DNA of 64,000 nucleotides from Sphingomonas japonica (lineage in GTDB: Bacteria; Pseudomonadota; Alphaproteobacteria; Sphingomonadales; Sphingomonadaceae): positions 2,257,501-2,321,500 of the forward strand of contig NZ_VDYR01000001.1 of the NCBI RefSeq assembly GCF_006346325.1. The letters run 5' to 3'. The notes beneath the pieces were generated by a model. The model was given only the letters and a program-made list of their open reading frames with translations. It searched no databases and was not told the DNA's origin. Below, one piece after another: positions 17,707-30,333 of this stretch. Position 1 is the stretch's first letter. Each line of letters opens with the position of its first letter. The position numbers and the translations under genes were made by a program.

Positions 17707-18626
17707 CACTCGGCGGCGAACAGGCGGCGGATGCTGGCAGGCGCGCGCTCCAGCAGCTCGCGCGCAAGGCCGGGCGCGATCTCGATATCGCCGACCGCGC
17801 CGCGCGCTTCGCCGGCCACCTTGTCGCTGCCATCTTCGGCGAGCAGTTCGGCGCGCAGCGTCAGTTCGCCGTCGGCGATCGTCGCCAGCGCACCCACTGC
17901 CGAATGGCAATCGGCGCCAAGTTCGGCGAGCAGCGCGCGTTCGGCGGTCACGCATGCGCAGGTGGTCGCGCAGTCGATCGCCGACACCAGCGCGCGCGCT
18001 GCCGCGTCTTCGGCGCGGACCTCCACCGCGACCGCGCCTTGCGAAGGCGCGGGCAGCATCGTCTCGACCGGGATGGCATGCCCGACGTCGCCGCGCCCCA
18101 GCCGATCGAGCCCGGCTGCCGCGAGCAGCGTGGCATCCGCTTCCCCCGCCGCCACCTTGGCGAGCCGGGTGTCGACATTGCCGCGAAACACGATGATCGA
18201 CAGGTCGGGGCGGATTGCGCGCAATTGCGCAGCGCGGCGCGGCGAGCTGGTGCCGATCACCGCGCCGTGCTTGAGCGCCTCGATCGACGCCGCGCCGATA
18301 AGCCGATCGCGAACATCGGCGCGCGGCAGCGTCGCGGCGATGGCGATCGGGGTAGGCCGGATCGTCTCGACATCCTTGAGCGAATGCACGCAGCAATCGA
18401 CCTCCCCCGCCAGCAGCGCGCGGTCAAGCTCCTTGGTCCACAACGCCTTGCCGCCAATCTCCGCAAGCGCGCGGTCCTGCACGCGGTCGCCGGTTGTGCG
18501 GATGACGACGATCTCGAAGCTGTCAGCGCTGCGGCCGTGCGCCGCCGAAAGCGCGTCGCGGACCATGCCCGCCTGGGTGAGCGCCAGCGGCGAGCCGCGC
18601 GTGCCGATGCGAAAGAGGGATGCCAT
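17706..18626 (-). CDS. hemC: Hydroxymethylbilane synthase (porphobilinogen deaminase)
   Basis: 306 residues from ATG 18626. FRIGTRGSPLALTQAGMV, KALWTKELDRALLAGEVDCCVHSLKDVE, GTSSPRRAAQLRAIRPDLSI and FRGNVDTRLAKVAAGEADATLLAAAGL style segments are all diagnostic; the dipyrromethane-anchoring Cys lies in the TCACVTAERALLAELGADCH region. It polymerises four porphobilinogens into hydroxymethylbilane in haem synthesis. First gene of the hemC-hemD-membrane protein string, divergent from tsaD across 146 bases. Confidence 0.97.
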   Translation of the reverse strand: MASLFRIGTRGSPLALTQAGMVRDALSAAHGRSADSFEIVVIRTTGDRVQDRALAEIGGKALWTKELDRALLAGEVDCCVHSLKDVETIRPTPIAIAATLPRADVRDRLIGAASIEALKHGAVIGTSSPRRAAQLRAIRPDLSIIVFRGNVDTRLAKVAAGEADATLLAAAGLDRLGRGDVGHAIPVETMLPAPSQGAVAVEVRAEDAAARALVSAIDCATTCACVTAERALLAELGADCHSAVGALATIADGELTLRAELLAEDGSDKVAGEARGAVGDIEIAPGLARELLERAPASIRRLFAAE

Positions 18627-18772
18627 CCGCCTTGTGCTAGCCGCGCGTGCAGCTAGAGGAAAGGGATGGCGTGCATCCAAGATGCGGCACCGGCCCGCTC
18701 CCCCACCCGACCGCCCGTCCGGCATGACCATGTGGGGGGCCAGGTGGCGGAGCGGGACGGGGCTACACCACA

Positions 18773-19828
18773 ATGCTGATCCTCGGCATCGAATCGAGTT
18801 GCGACGAGACCGCGGCGGCGCTGGTGCGGTCCGACCGCACGATCGTTGCGCACAAGCTGGCGGGACAAGAGGCCGCGCACGCGCCCTATGGCGGCGTCGT
18901 ACCCGAGATCGCCGCGCGTGCGCATGTCGAGATGGTCGGCCCGCTGGTCGAGGCGGCGCTGGCCGAAGGCGGGGTCGCGCTGCGCGATGTCGATGCGATC
19001 GCGGCGACCGCCGGGCCCGGACTGATCGGCGGGGTGATGGTCGGGCTGGTCACGGCCAAGGCGCTGGCGCTGGCGAGCGGCAAGCCGCTGATCGCGGTCA
19101 ATCATCTCGAGGGGCACGCGCTGTCGGCGCGGCTGACCGATCCCGACCTCCAATTCCCCTACCTGCTGTTGCTGGTATCGGGGGGGCATTGCCAGCTGTT
19201 GCTGGTAGCAGGCGTCGGCCGCTATCGCCGGCTGGCGACGACGATCGACGATGCCGCGGGCGAAGCGTTCGACAAGACCGCCAAGCTGCTAGGCCTCGGC
19301 TTTCCCGGCGGCCCCGCGGTCGAGCGGGCTGCGGCCGACGGCGATCCCCGCGCGGTGCCGCTGCCGCGCCCGCTGTTCGGTTCGCCCGAGCCGCATTTCT
19401 CATTCGCCGGGCTCAAGAGCGCAGTCCTGCGCGCGCGCGACGCGGGGACGCATCGCGCCGAAGACATCGCCGCCTCATTCCAGCAGGCAGTGATCGATTG
19501 CCTGGTAGATCGCACGCGGGTGGCGATCCGCGCCGCCGCCTTGCCGGTTTCGAGCCAGGACGGGTCGATTACCGCTCTCGTCGTCGCCGGGGGTGTCGCT
19601 GCCAATCGCTCGGTCCGCGCCGCGCTCGAAACGCTTGCTGCCGAACACGGCCTGCGCTTCGTCGCGCCGCCCTTGTGGCTGTGCACCGACAATGCCGCGA
19701 TGATCGCCTGGGCGGGCGCCGAACGCTTCGCCGCAGGGCTGACCGACCCGCTCGACGTCGCCGCGCGCCCGCGCTGGCCACTCGATCCCGATGCGGAAAA
19801 GGTGCGCGGCGCGGGGGTCAAGGCATGA
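18773..19828 (+). CDS. tsaD: tRNA N6-adenosine threonylcarbamoyltransferase
   Basis: 351 residues. [16 protein letters not shown], the metal-binding [45 protein letters not shown] and [13 protein letters not shown] are the Kae1/TsaD signatures. It transfers the threonylcarbamoyl group to A37 of ANN-decoding tRNAs with TsaB and TsaE, which are not in this window. gpsA follows 10 bases later and is probably cotranscribed, a common pairing. Confidence 0.97.
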   Translation: MLILGIESSCDETAAALVRSDRTIVAHKLAGQEAAHAPYGGVVPEIAARAHVEMVGPLVEAALAEGGVALRDVDAIAATAGPGLIGGVMVGLVTAKALALASGKPLIAVNHLEGHALSARLTDPDLQFPYLLLLVSGGHCQLLLVAGVGRYRRLATTIDDAAGEAFDKTAKLLGLGFPGGPAVERAAADGDPRAVPLPRPLFGSPEPHFSFAGLKSAVLRARDAGTHRAEDIAASFQQAVIDCLVDRTRVAIRAAALPVSSQDGSITALVVAGGVAANRSVRAALETLAAEHGLRFVAPPLWLCTDNAAMIAWAGAERFAAGLTDPLDVAARPRWPLDPDAEKVRGAGVKA

Positions 19829-19838
19829 GGATGGGGGC

Positions 19839-20816
19839 ATGAAGCTGGGCGTGATCGGCGGCGGCGCCTGGGGCACCGCGCTCGCGCAGGTCGCCGCGCG
19901 CGGCGATCGCGACGTGCTGTTATGGGCGCGCGAGCGCGACGTCGTGACGTCGATCAACCGCGACCATGTCAACGCCGCGTTTCTGCCGGGAATCGCGCTG
20001 TCGCCGTCGATCCGCGCTACCGGCAGCCTGGGCGAGCTGAGCGGCTGCGACGCGTTGCTGGTGGTCGCCCCGGCGCAGCATGTCCGCGCCGTACTCGCCG
20101 AAACCGCGGTCGGTGCCACGCCGCTGGTGCTGTGCGCCAAGGGGATCGAGGCGGGGACCCGGCTGCTGGTCGGCGAAGTCGCGCAAGGCGTGCACCCCCG
20201 CGCACCCATCGCGGTGCTGTCGGGGCCGACCTTTGCGCACGAGGTCGCTGCCGGACAGCCGACGGCGGTGACGCTGGCGTGCGCCGATGCCGGGCTGCGT
20301 AGCGCGCTCGCCGACAGGCTCGCCGGTCCCGGCTTTCGCCCCTACGCGTCGGACGACGTGGTCGGTGCCGAGATCGGCGGCGCGGTAAAGAACGTGCTGG
20401 CGATCGCCTGCGGCGTGGTCGAGGGTGCCGGGCTCGGCCTCAACGCTCGTGCCGCACTGATCGCGCGCGGGTTTGCCGAAATGACGCGCTTCGGCGTCGC
20501 CCGCGGCGGACGCGCGGAAACACTCGGCGGACTGTCGGGATTGGGCGACCTCGTACTGACCTGCAATTCGGTCAATTCGCGCAATTTCTCGCTCGGCCTC
20601 GGGCTCGGACGAGGTCGTTCGGCGCAGGCGCTGCTCGCCGATCGCCGGACCGTCGCCGAGGGCGCGTTCACCGCCCCCGTGCTGCGCGAGGCGGCGGCGG
20701 AGGCCGGCGTCGACATGCCGGTCTGCGCGGCGGTCTGCGATCTGCTCGAAGGCGCGCCGATCGACGCGGTGGTCGGCGCGTTGCTGGCACGGCCGCTCAA
20801 GCGCGAGGCAGCCTGA
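19839..20816 (+). CDS. gpsA: NAD(P)-dependent glycerol-3-phosphate dehydrogenase
   Basis: 325 residues from ATG 19839. The N-terminal Rossmann motif is GVIGGGAWGTALAQ; further family segments are LSGPTFAHEVAAGQPTAVTL, GAEIGGAVKNVLAIACG with the catalytic Lys, and TLGGLSGLGDLVLTC. It makes sn-glycerol 3-phosphate from dihydroxyacetone phosphate for phospholipid synthesis. It ends 21 bases before the convergent SDHAF4-like gene; no clear terminator is seen in that gap. Confidence 0.97.
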   Translation: MKLGVIGGGAWGTALAQVAARGDRDVLLWARERDVVTSINRDHVNAAFLPGIALSPSIRATGSLGELSGCDALLVVAPAQHVRAVLAETAVGATPLVLCAKGIEAGTRLLVGEVAQGVHPRAPIAVLSGPTFAHEVAAGQPTAVTLACADAGLRSALADRLAGPGFRPYASDDVVGAEIGGAVKNVLAIACGVVEGAGLGLNARAALIARGFAEMTRFGVARGGRAETLGGLSGLGDLVLTCNSVNSRNFSLGLGLGRGRSAQALLADRRTVAEGAFTAPVLREAAAEAGVDMPVCAAVCDLLEGAPIDAVVGALLARPLKREAA

Positions 20817-20837
20817 GCCTCCGGCTTGCGAACGGCC

Positions 20838-20999
20838 TCAGAAGTCGATCGCGATGCCCTTGTTCTCCCAGTCGCCATAGCGGACCGGGTCCTTGCCGTC
20901 GGGATCGTCCTGCGGCCGCTGCATCGGTTCGGGCTGCGGCACCGGCGGCGATTTCGAGAGATGCGCGGGCGGCTTCACGTGGGTCGGGCGTTCGCCCAT
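20838..20999 (-). CDS. DUF1674 small protein (SDHAF4-like succinate dehydrogenase assembly factor)
   Basis: 53 residues from ATG 20999, with AAGGAGG directly upstream; an earlier in-frame ATG at 21041 lacks a site. The C-terminus DPVRYGDWENKGIAIDF carries the conserved DPxRYGDWExxGxxxDF pattern of DUF1674, the family of mitochondrial SDHAF4, which protects flavinylated SdhA during complex II assembly. The N-terminal half is Pro-rich and probably disordered. No sdh gene is nearby. Confidence 0.88.
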   Translation of the reverse strand: MGERPTHVKPPAHLSKSPPVPQPEPMQRPQDDPDGKDPVRYGDWENKGIAIDF

Positions 21000-21067
21000 C
21001 GAATCCTCCTTGCGATTGAACAATCTGGCGCCTCGCCCCACATTGGCCTGCGAAGGAGGCGGTTCAA

Positions 21068-22012
21068 GTGAACCAGGTCAAGACGACGATATTGCTCGCG
21101 GCGCTGACCGCATTGTTCATGGCGCTGGGCTTCACGCTCGGCGGCGCGCGCGGCGCCGTGCTCGCGCTGGTCGTGGCAGCGGGCATGAACCTGTTCACCT
21201 ATTGGAACGCCGACAAGATCGTCCTCAAGATGCATCGCGCGCGGGAGGTCGATGGCACTTCCTGCCCCGAATTCGTCGGGCTCGTCAGCGAATTGGCGCG
21301 CCGCGCGAACCTTCCCGTGCCCAAGGTCTATGTCATCGATTCGCCGCACCCCAACGCCTTTGCCACCGGGCGCAATCCCGCCAATGCCGCGGTCGCCGCG
21401 ACTACGGGGCTGCTCGGCATGCTGACTCGCGACGAGATCGCGGCGGTGATGGCGCACGAGATCGGCCATGTCCGCAACCGCGATACATTGATCATGACGA
21501 TGGTCGCGACGATCGCCGGTGCGATCTCAATGCTCGCAAATTTCGGACTGTTCTTTCGCGGCGACGCGCGTGGCTCGATCCTGCCGACTATCCTCGCGGT
21601 GCTGGTCGCCCCGTTCGCAGCGATGATCGTCCAGCTGGCGATCAGCCGCACGCGCGAATATGGCGCCGACCGGGCCGGCGCCGAGATTTCGGGCAATCCG
21701 CGTGCACTCGCCTCGGCGCTGGCCAAGCTTGCGCGCGGCGCGGCGGCGGTGCCCAATCCCGTGACGCAGCGCAATCCGGCGGCGGCGGCACTTTATATCG
21801 TGCCCGGCCTCGGCAAGGGTGGCGACAGCCTGTTCTCGACGCATCCCGATACCGGCAACCGTATCGCCGCGCTCGAGGCCATCGCCGCCGAGATGGGGGG
21901 AAGCATGCCGTTTCCGCCGCATCGTCCGCGCATGCGCGCTGCCACGTCGGTACCCGTCACCCGTACGCCGCCGCGCCGCGCCAGCGCGCTCGATCCGAAC
22001 AAGCGCCGCTAA
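21068..22012 (+). CDS. htpX: M48 family membrane zinc protease HtpX
   Basis: 314 residues from GTG 21068, preceded by GAAGGAGG. Two N-terminal membrane helices ([19 protein letters not shown], then [18 protein letters not shown]), the zinc motif [16 protein letters not shown], and two further membrane segments. The third ligand Glu lies in [17 protein letters not shown]. HtpX degrades misfolded inner-membrane proteins. The C-terminal ~40 residues are basic and Pro/Arg-rich, probably cytoplasmic. rsmB begins right after its stop. Confidence 0.94.
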   Translation: MNQVKTTILLAALTALFMALGFTLGGARGAVLALVVAAGMNLFTYWNADKIVLKMHRAREVDGTSCPEFVGLVSELARRANLPVPKVYVIDSPHPNAFATGRNPANAAVAATTGLLGMLTRDEIAAVMAHEIGHVRNRDTLIMTMVATIAGAISMLANFGLFFRGDARGSILPTILAVLVAPFAAMIVQLAISRTREYGADRAGAEISGNPRALASALAKLARGAAAVPNPVTQRNPAAAALYIVPGLGKGGDSLFSTHPDTGNRIAALEAIAAEMGGSMPFPPHRPRMRAATSVPVTRTPPRRASALDPNKRR

Positions 22013-22013
22013 C

Positions 22014-23279
22014 TTGGCCGCCGTCACTTTCGATCCGCCCGGCACCGCCGCGCGGCGAGCTGCGCTTCGGCTGCTCGACGCCGTGCTCCGCCGGGGACTG
22101 GCGATCGAACAGGCGATCGGCAATGCTACCAAAGGCATCGACAAGCGCGAGGATCGTGCGCTCGCACACGCCATCGCCGCCGAAGTGCTGCGCTGGCTGC
22201 CCGATCTCGACGAACTGATCGATTCGGCGACCAGGCGTCCGCTTCCCGACGATGCCAAGGCGCGCACGGTGCTGCGCATCGCGCTGGTCCAAGCGCTGCG
22301 CATGCAGACGCCGCCGCATGCCGCCATCGCCACCGCATTGCCGCTGGTCGATGGCGGTCCTCGCAAGCTGGTGCACGGCGTGTTCGGCACGTTGATGCGC
22401 CGTCCTGCGGCCTTGCCCGAATTCCCCCGGCTTCCCGATGCCGCGGCGCTGCGCTGGCAGGCGCATTGGGGCGACGAGACCGTCGCCGCCGCGGGCCGCG
22501 CGCTGGCGGTGCAGCCGCCGCTCGACCTGACGCTCGCCCGCCCGGACGCTGAGGCGCCGCCGGGCGAGGCGCTGATGCCGCAGCACCTGCGGCTGATCGA
22601 CCCCGGCGCGGTGCCGGCGCTGGACGGGTTTGCGGGCGGCGGCTGGTGGGTACAGGACCTTGCCGCATCCCTGCCAGCGCGGTTGCTTGGCGCCGGCCCC
22701 GGTCGCGCGCTCGACCTGTGCGCCGCGCCGGGGGGCAAGACGCTGCAGCTCGCGGCGGCGGGCTGGAGCGTGACCGCGGTCGATATCTCGCAAAGTCGTC
22801 TCGCGCGACTTGGCGAGAACTTGGAGCGGACCGGGCTGGCGTTCGATATCGTCGCCGCCGATCTGCTGGACTGGGCCCCGGCAAGCCCCGCCGACGCGGT
22901 TCTGCTCGACGCGCCGTGCAGTGCGACGGGCATCTTTCGCCGCCATCCCGACGTGCTGTACCGCGTGCGCCCGTCGCTGATCGCGGAAATGGCGCAGTTG
23001 CAGGCACGGCTGTTTGCGCGTGCCGCCGATTGGGTGCGCCCGGGCGGGACGTTGGTCTACGCCACCTGTTCGCTCGAACCGGCCGAAGGCGAGGCGCAGC
23101 TCGAAGGATTGCTCGCCGCGCGCCCAGATTTCGCGATCGATCCCGTGCAACCCGGTGAATTGCCCCCGGGTCTCGCACCGCACTCGCTGGGTTATGTCCG
23201 CACCCTGCCAGGAATGCTGGCCGACCAGGGCGGGCTCGACGGATTCTTCATCGTCCGACTGCGCCGCTCGCCAAGCTGA
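22014..23279 (+). CDS. rsmB: 16S rRNA (cytosine-967-C5)-methyltransferase-like RsmB
   Basis: 421 residues from TTG 22014, one base after the htpX stop; no in-frame ATG fits the conserved start. The N-terminal NusB-like domain ([21 protein letters not shown] to about residue 130) is followed by a SAM-dependent methyltransferase domain: [18 protein letters not shown] for SAM binding, [17 protein letters not shown] and [12 protein letters not shown], each holding one of the two Cys used in m5C chemistry. The start codon is weak and the ribosome-binding site poor, so translation may depend on coupling to htpX. Confidence 0.9.
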   Translation: MAAVTFDPPGTAARRAALRLLDAVLRRGLAIEQAIGNATKGIDKREDRALAHAIAAEVLRWLPDLDELIDSATRRPLPDDAKARTVLRIALVQALRMQTPPHAAIATALPLVDGGPRKLVHGVFGTLMRRPAALPEFPRLPDAAALRWQAHWGDETVAAAGRALAVQPPLDLTLARPDAEAPPGEALMPQHLRLIDPGAVPALDGFAGGGWWVQDLAASLPARLLGAGPGRALDLCAAPGGKTLQLAAAGWSVTAVDISQSRLARLGENLERTGLAFDIVAADLLDWAPASPADAVLLDAPCSATGIFRRHPDVLYRVRPSLIAEMAQLQARLFARAADWVRPGGTLVYATCSLEPAEGEAQLEGLLAARPDFAIDPVQPGELPPGLAPHSLGYVRTLPGMLADQGGLDGFFIVRLRRSPS

Positions 23280-23328
23280 CCGCGTCGCGCTTGCTAGGCC
23301 AACGCCCCATGCTACAGGGGGGCGCATC

Positions 23329-23991
23329 ATGGCCAAGCCCGTCCGCATCGCCCCGTCGATCCTGTCCGCCGATTTCGCACGATTGGGCGAGGAAGTCCGC
23401 GCGATCGACGAAGCGGGGGCCGACTGGATCCACATCGACGTGATGGACGGGCATTTCGTGCCCAACCTCACCATCGGCCCGGCAGTGGTCAAGGCGCTGC
23501 GTCCGCATACGACCAAGCCGTTCGACGTCCATCTGATGATCTCGCCCGTGGACGCCTATCTCGACGCGTTCGCTGAGGCCGGGGCCGACACGATCACCGT
23601 CCATCCCGAGGCGGGGCCGCATCTCCATCGCACGCTCCAGCGAATCAAGGGGCTGGGGCTGCGCGCGGGCGTGGTGCTCAACCCCGCCACCCCCGCCAAG
23701 ATGCTCGACTATGTGCTGGAGGACGTCGACCTGGTGCTGGTGATGAGCGTCAATCCGGGATTTGGCGGGCAGAGCTTCATCCCGAGCCAGCTGCGCAAGA
23801 TCACCGGGATCCGCACGATGATCGACAAGCTCGGCAAGGACATCGATCTCGAGGTCGATGGCGGCGTCGATCAAGGCAATTGCGAGGCGGTGATCGCCGC
23901 CGGCGCCGACGCGCTGGTCGCCGGGACTGCCAGCTTTCGCGGTGGCCCGGCCGCCTATGCCGACAATATCCGCCTGTTGAGAGGCGGATGA
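23329..23991 (+). CDS. rpe: Ribulose-phosphate 3-epimerase
   Basis: 220 residues from ATG 23329. [73 protein letters not shown] and [20 protein letters not shown] are classic TIM-barrel Rpe motifs, with the metal-binding His and Asp residues in place. It interconverts ribulose 5-phosphate and xylulose 5-phosphate in the pentose phosphate pathway. The stop overlaps the next gene (ATGA), so the two are coupled. Confidence 0.97.
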   Translation: MAKPVRIAPSILSADFARLGEEVRAIDEAGADWIHIDVMDGHFVPNLTIGPAVVKALRPHTTKPFDVHLMISPVDAYLDAFAEAGADTITVHPEAGPHLHRTLQRIKGLGLRAGVVLNPATPAKMLDYVLEDVDLVLVMSVNPGFGGQSFIPSQLRKITGIRTMIDKLGKDIDLEVDGGVDQGNCEAVIAAGADALVAGTASFRGGPAAYADNIRLLRGG

Positions 23992-25724
23992 CCGACCTGC
24001 CCCCGGTCGATCCCGGCGCCGACGGGATCGAACAGGGCAAGCGGCTGGTGCGCGTGTCGGGCGATGGTGGGCTGTCGCTCGCGGATCGGCTGGCCGAGCG
24101 CTTCCACCGCCTGACGTGGCGCACGCCGCTGCACGCGCTGCGGCTGAAAGGGCATCACCCGCTCAAGCTGATCGCCGTCGCCGACGACCCGTTCCTCGGC
24201 GATCCCGATCGCGGCCATGCGCTGCTCGACGGCATGCTTAGCCTGCGCGGCGAGACGCGCAATCTCCACGAGCTCCATCTCGACCGGCCCGGCTTTTCGC
24301 CGGCGTTCGGCGAATATCTGCACAGCTTTGCGTGGCTGCGCGATCTGTCGACGGTAGCGACCCGGGCGCATGCCGCGCCGATCGCCGAAGCGCTGATGCG
24401 CGAGTGGCTGAGCGTCCATGCCGACCATGTCGCCGGCGCGGCATGGCGCGCCGACAATTGGGGCAGGCGCATCCTGGCGTGGATCGCGCATGCGCCGCTG
24501 ATCCTGTCGTCGACCGATCTCGTCTATCGTTCGAAAGTCCTCAACACGCTGGCGCGCGGGGCGCGCCACATCGATCGCGTCGCTGACAAGGCTCCGGCGG
24601 GGGCGCCGCGCATCGCCGCATGGTGCGGTGTCGTCGCTGCCGGGCTCATCATTCCCGGCGGCGATCCGCGGCGCGCGTTCGGCGAAGCCGGGCTGGCGCG
24701 CGCCATCGCCTCCGGCATGTTCGACGATGGCGGCAGCGTCGGTCGCTCGCCGGCCGCGCAGCTCGAAATTGTCCAGCTGCTGACGATGCTGCGCGAAACC
24801 TATGCCGCGCGCCGCCTGCAGCCGCCCGAGATCGTCGCCGCGACGCTGCACCGCGCGGTCACCGCGCTGCTCGGGCTGATGCACGGCGATGGCGGCCTGT
24901 CGAGCTGGCAGGGATCGGGACCGATGGCGGCCGAGATGCTCGCGCAGGTGATCGATGCCACCGGTGTGCGCGCGCGGCCGCTGCGCCAGGCAGGCGAATG
25001 GGGCTATCAGCGGCTGTCGGCGGCCAAGGCGGTGCTGATCTTCGACGCCGCGCCGCCGCCGGTCGGCCGCCTCGTCGCGGGTGGATGCGCATCGACGCTG
25101 GCGTTCGAGTTTTCGGACGGACCCAATCGTATCGTCGTCAATTGCGGCGGCGCGCGCGCCGTCACCGCCAGCGTTCCCGCGCCGCTCGCCGAAGGGCTGC
25201 GGACCAGCGCCGCGCACTCGACGCTGATCGTGGGCGACAGCAATTCGAGCGCGATCCATGGCGACGGCACGCTTGGCAAGGGCGTGGTCGAGGTCGAGCT
25301 GACGCGCCAGGAAAGCGACGCCTCGAGCCGGATCGAGGCGAGCCATGACGGCTATGTCCGCCGCTTCGGCCTGCTCCACCGGCGTCAGGTCGTGCTGTCG
25401 GGGGACGGGCGCGATCTGCGCGGAGAGGATTCGCTGCTGCCGTCGGGGCGGCGCAAGGCGCGCGGCGATACCGGTTTTGCGATCCGCTTCCATCTGGCGC
25501 CGAGCGTCGAGGTTGCCGCCACTGCGGACGGGCAGGCGGCGATCCTGCGGCTGCCCGGTCAGTCGATGTGGCAATTCCGCAGCCGCGGCGCGGCGGTGTC
25601 GATCGAAGAATCGATCTGGATCGACGGCGCCGGCCGACCGCACGCTACGCGCCAGCTGGTGCTGACCGCCATGGCTCCGCCGGGCGGCGCCGTGGTCAGT
25701 TGGCTGTTCCACCGGGCACGGTAA
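23988..25724 (+). CDS. Heparinase II/III family protein
   Basis: 578 residues, coupled to rpe by ATGA. The middle ([50 protein letters not shown]) resembles the alpha/alpha-toroid of the heparinase II/III family. The C-terminal part has the family beta-sandwich start ([13 protein letters not shown]), [23 protein letters not shown] and a long beta region. No signal peptide is seen, as in most of these rpe/purH-linked alphaproteobacterial proteins. The natural substrate is unknown; a role in cell-surface polysaccharide handling is only suggested by the fold. Confidence 0.88.
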   Translation: MTDLPPVDPGADGIEQGKRLVRVSGDGGLSLADRLAERFHRLTWRTPLHALRLKGHHPLKLIAVADDPFLGDPDRGHALLDGMLSLRGETRNLHELHLDRPGFSPAFGEYLHSFAWLRDLSTVATRAHAAPIAEALMREWLSVHADHVAGAAWRADNWGRRILAWIAHAPLILSSTDLVYRSKVLNTLARGARHIDRVADKAPAGAPRIAAWCGVVAAGLIIPGGDPRRAFGEAGLARAIASGMFDDGGSVGRSPAAQLEIVQLLTMLRETYAARRLQPPEIVAATLHRAVTALLGLMHGDGGLSSWQGSGPMAAEMLAQVIDATGVRARPLRQAGEWGYQRLSAAKAVLIFDAAPPPVGRLVAGGCASTLAFEFSDGPNRIVVNCGGARAVTASVPAPLAEGLRTSAAHSTLIVGDSNSSAIHGDGTLGKGVVEVELTRQESDASSRIEASHDGYVRRFGLLHRRQVVLSGDGRDLRGEDSLLPSGRRKARGDTGFAIRFHLAPSVEVAATADGQAAILRLPGQSMWQFRSRGAAVSIEESIWIDGAGRPHATRQLVLTAMAPPGGAVVSWLFHRAR

Positions 25725-25786
25725 GTACGACGCATCGGCCGAGCGCGGACTTGCACTCGCCCGCCGCGCCCCGTACCCGCCCGGGC

Positions 25787-27355
25787 ATGACTAGCATCCC
25801 GATCCGCCGCGCGCTTCTTTCCGTTTCCGACAAGACCGGGATCGTCGATCTCGGCCGCGCGCTGGCCGCGCGCGGCACCGAACTGGTTTCGACCGGCGGC
25901 ACCGCAAGCGCCTTGCGCGATGCCGGACTGACGGTGCGCGACGTGTCCGACCTAACCGGCTTTCCCGAGATGATGGACGGCCGCGTCAAGACGCTGCACC
26001 CGGCGGTGCATGGCGGGCTGCTCGGCGTGCGCGACGACCCCGCCCATGCTGCGGCGATGGCAGCGCACGGCATCGGCGCGATCGACCTCGTCGTCGTCAA
26101 CCTCTATCCGTTCGAAGCGACCGTGGCCAAGCGCGCCGACCGCGATACGGTGATCGAGAATATCGACATTGGCGGGCCGAGCATGGTGCGGTCGGCGGCC
26201 AAGAACCACGCCTATGTCGCGATCGTCACCGATCCGGCCGACTATGCGATGCTCAAAGGCGGCGTCACCACGATCGACCAGCGCAGGCTGCTCGCGGCCA
26301 AGGCATTCGCTGCGACCGCCGCCTATGATGCGGCGATCGCGGGATGGTTCGGCCATGTCGACCAGGGCGCGCGCTTTCCCGATCGCGTCACGCTGCCGAT
26401 GCGCAAGCTGGCCGAGCTGCGCTATGGCGAGAATCCGCATCAGCTCGCCGCGCTCTATGCCCCGAACACGGGCGGCGACGGCATCGCCGGCGCGCAGCAG
26501 CTTCAGGGCAAGGAACTCAGCTACAACAATTACAACGATGCCGACGCGGCGCTCGAGCTGGTCAGCGAGTTTCGCGACGGCCCGCCCACCGTCGTCATCG
26601 TCAAGCACGCCAATCCGTGCGGCGTGGCATCCGCAGACACGCTGATCGATGCGTACCGGGCGGCGCTGGCCTGCGACAGCGTCTCAGCATTCGGCGGCAT
26701 TATCGCGGTCAATCGCCCGCTCGATGGTGCTACTGCCGAGGCGATCAGCGGCATCTTCACCGAAGTGGTTGCGGCGCCAGATGCCGATGCCGATGCGCGT
26801 GCGGTATTTGCGCGCAAGAAGAATCTGCGGCTGCTGCTGACTGGCGATTTGCCCGACCCCGCACGCAAGGGTCGCATGCTCAAGTCGATCGCCGGCGGCT
26901 TCCTGATCCAGTCGCGCGATTTCGGCACCTTGACCGACGAATTGCTGAAGGTCGTGACGCGCCGCGCCCCAACGCCGCAGGAGCTCGCCGATTGCCGCTT
27001 CGCGTGGACGGTGGCCAAGCACGTCAAATCGAACGCGATCGTCTATGCCAGGGATGGCGCAACGGCGGGCATCGGCGCGGGACAGATGAACCGCCTTGAA
27101 AGCGCGCGCATCGCCGCGTGGAAAGCAAAGGACGCAGCCGAAAAGGCGGGTTGGGAAGCCCCGCGCACGATCGGCTCCGCTGTTGCTTCGGACGCGTTCT
27201 TTCCATTTGCGGATGGGCTGCTCGCCGCGGTCGAGGCGGGCGCCACCGCCGTCATCCAGCCCGGCGGATCGATCCGCGACGACGAGGTGATCGCCGCCGC
27301 CGACGCCGCCGGACTGGCGATGGTGTTCACCGGAATGCGCCACTTCCGCCACTGA
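25787..27355 (+). CDS. purH: Bifunctional AICAR formyltransferase / IMP cyclohydrolase
   Basis: 522 residues from ATG 25787. The N-terminal MGS-like cyclohydrolase domain carries [38 protein letters not shown] and [18 protein letters not shown]. The formyltransferase domain has [31 protein letters not shown] and the catalytic [10 protein letters not shown]. It performs the last two steps of IMP synthesis. It ends 18 bases from the convergent thiC end. Confidence 0.98.
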   Translation: MTSIPIRRALLSVSDKTGIVDLGRALAARGTELVSTGGTASALRDAGLTVRDVSDLTGFPEMMDGRVKTLHPAVHGGLLGVRDDPAHAAAMAAHGIGAIDLVVVNLYPFEATVAKRADRDTVIENIDIGGPSMVRSAAKNHAYVAIVTDPADYAMLKGGVTTIDQRRLLAAKAFAATAAYDAAIAGWFGHVDQGARFPDRVTLPMRKLAELRYGENPHQLAALYAPNTGGDGIAGAQQLQGKELSYNNYNDADAALELVSEFRDGPPTVVIVKHANPCGVASADTLIDAYRAALACDSVSAFGGIIAVNRPLDGATAEAISGIFTEVVAAPDADADARAVFARKKNLRLLLTGDLPDPARKGRMLKSIAGGFLIQSRDFGTLTDELLKVVTRRAPTPQELADCRFAWTVAKHVKSNAIVYARDGATAGIGAGQMNRLESARIAAWKAKDAAEKAGWEAPRTIGSAVASDAFFPFADGLLAAVEAGATAVIQPGGSIRDDEVIAAADAAGLAMVFTGMRHFRH

Positions 27356-27373
27356 TCGAACGGGCGCGAACAG

Positions 27374-29436
<2,063 letters not shown>

Positions 29437-29450
29437 ATGGCGTTAGCATA

Positions 29451-29468
29451 GGGGGGGCAAGCCCCCCC
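29451..29468. terminator. GC hairpin downstream of the lipoprotein gene
   Basis: GGGGGGGC (29451-29458), two A, GCCCCCCC (29461-29468): a perfect 8-bp palindrome. It lies 32 bases after the stop of the minus-strand lipoprotein gene and just upstream of the thiC riboswitch. There is no T-run on either side, so it may be a weak terminator or an RNA 3'-end stabiliser that separates the two units. A steric limit on the two-base loop means the inner pairs probably open. Confidence 0.4.
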
Positions 29469-29499
29469 GTCCAGTTCGGTCGATCGTCAGCAGATGTCA

Positions 29500-30264
29500 T
29501 CAATCCACCGGCGTCAGCGTCACTTCGCCGCCCAGATAATAGAGAGCGGTCAGCCCTTCATAGCCCGAGTCGGTGCCGATCACGAGCCACAGCCGCCCCT
29601 CGGCATCGCTTTCGACCACCGGGCCGTCGCCGTCGCTCGACAATTGCTTCAAGCCATAGCGAGATCCGCTGCAATCGCCGGCATCGTCGGCAGCGACATT
29701 GCCCAGCACCGCGACGTCGTCGCCGCCCTCGGCCTGGTTTGCCTTGTCGAAATTGACCGAGAGCAGCCCGTCATCGAGCATCCGCGCCGGCGCCGCGCCG
29801 CTCGCCCCGGCCTTGACCGTCACCGCTTCGCCGGGCGCGCCGCCGATGCCGAAGCATCCCGCCGGGGCGTTGCTGGCGATGGTGATGTCGGTATCGACCC
29901 GATACGCCTGGTTGGGCGCCAGGTCGGCAACCGGACGCGTCAGATACATGAACACGTCGTCCGACCGGTTCTCGCTCGACAGCAGGAAACCCGTGCGGCT
30001 CGCCAGCGGCGCGGGCAGATCCTCGATCCGGGCGGTGAAGCCGATCACTTCCTCCATGCCCTGCGAATAATCGGCATAGTCCGCCAGCCAGCCCGAGGCG
30101 CCGTCCGAAAAATCGATGTCGAGGGTCACCGCGCTCGGACCGGGGCCGGGGGTCGGGGTCGCCGTCGGGGTCGGGGTTGGCGTCGGCGTCGGATCGGGAT
30201 CGCCCGATCCGTTATCCTCGCACCCCGCCAGCACCAACGCCGCCGCCAATAGAATCGCTCGCAT
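29500..30264 (-). CDS. Secreted lipoprotein of unknown function
   Basis: 254 residues. The signal ends in LVLAGC with the lipid-modified Cys at residue 15. A Thr-Pro repeat (about residues 25-41) makes a flexible tether, followed by a ~210-residue beta-rich domain (VTLDIDFSDGASGWLADYADY, NQAYRVDTDITIASNAPAGC, LWLVIGTDSGYEGLTALYYL). The domain resembles the general layout of carbohydrate-binding or jelly-roll surface proteins, but I do not recognise a family. It sits between the thiC riboswitch and the MipA gene on the same strand. Confidence 0.75.
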   Translation of the reverse strand: MRAILLAAALVLAGCEDNGSGDPDPTPTPTPTPTATPTPGPGPSAVTLDIDFSDGASGWLADYADYSQGMEEVIGFTARIEDLPAPLASRTGFLLSSENRSDDVFMYLTRPVADLAPNQAYRVDTDITIASNAPAGCFGIGGAPGEAVTVKAGASGAAPARMLDDGLLSVNFDKANQAEGGDDVAVLGNVAADDAGDCSGSRYGLKQLSSDGDGPVVESDAEGRLWLVIGTDSGYEGLTALYYLGGEVTLTPVD

Positions 30265-30333
30265 CGCTCACTCCTCGTCTGCCAATCATCGGCATGACGA
30301 GGCCGGTCGCGCGATCCCGTACGGCGTCCGGCA

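Noticed and set aside
30150..30200. Short tandem GTCGGGGTCGG-like repeat, considered as a CRISPR or VNTR
   Set aside because: It encodes the Thr-Pro linker of the lipoprotein at 29500-30264; units are 6 bases and in frame, so it is coding low complexity.
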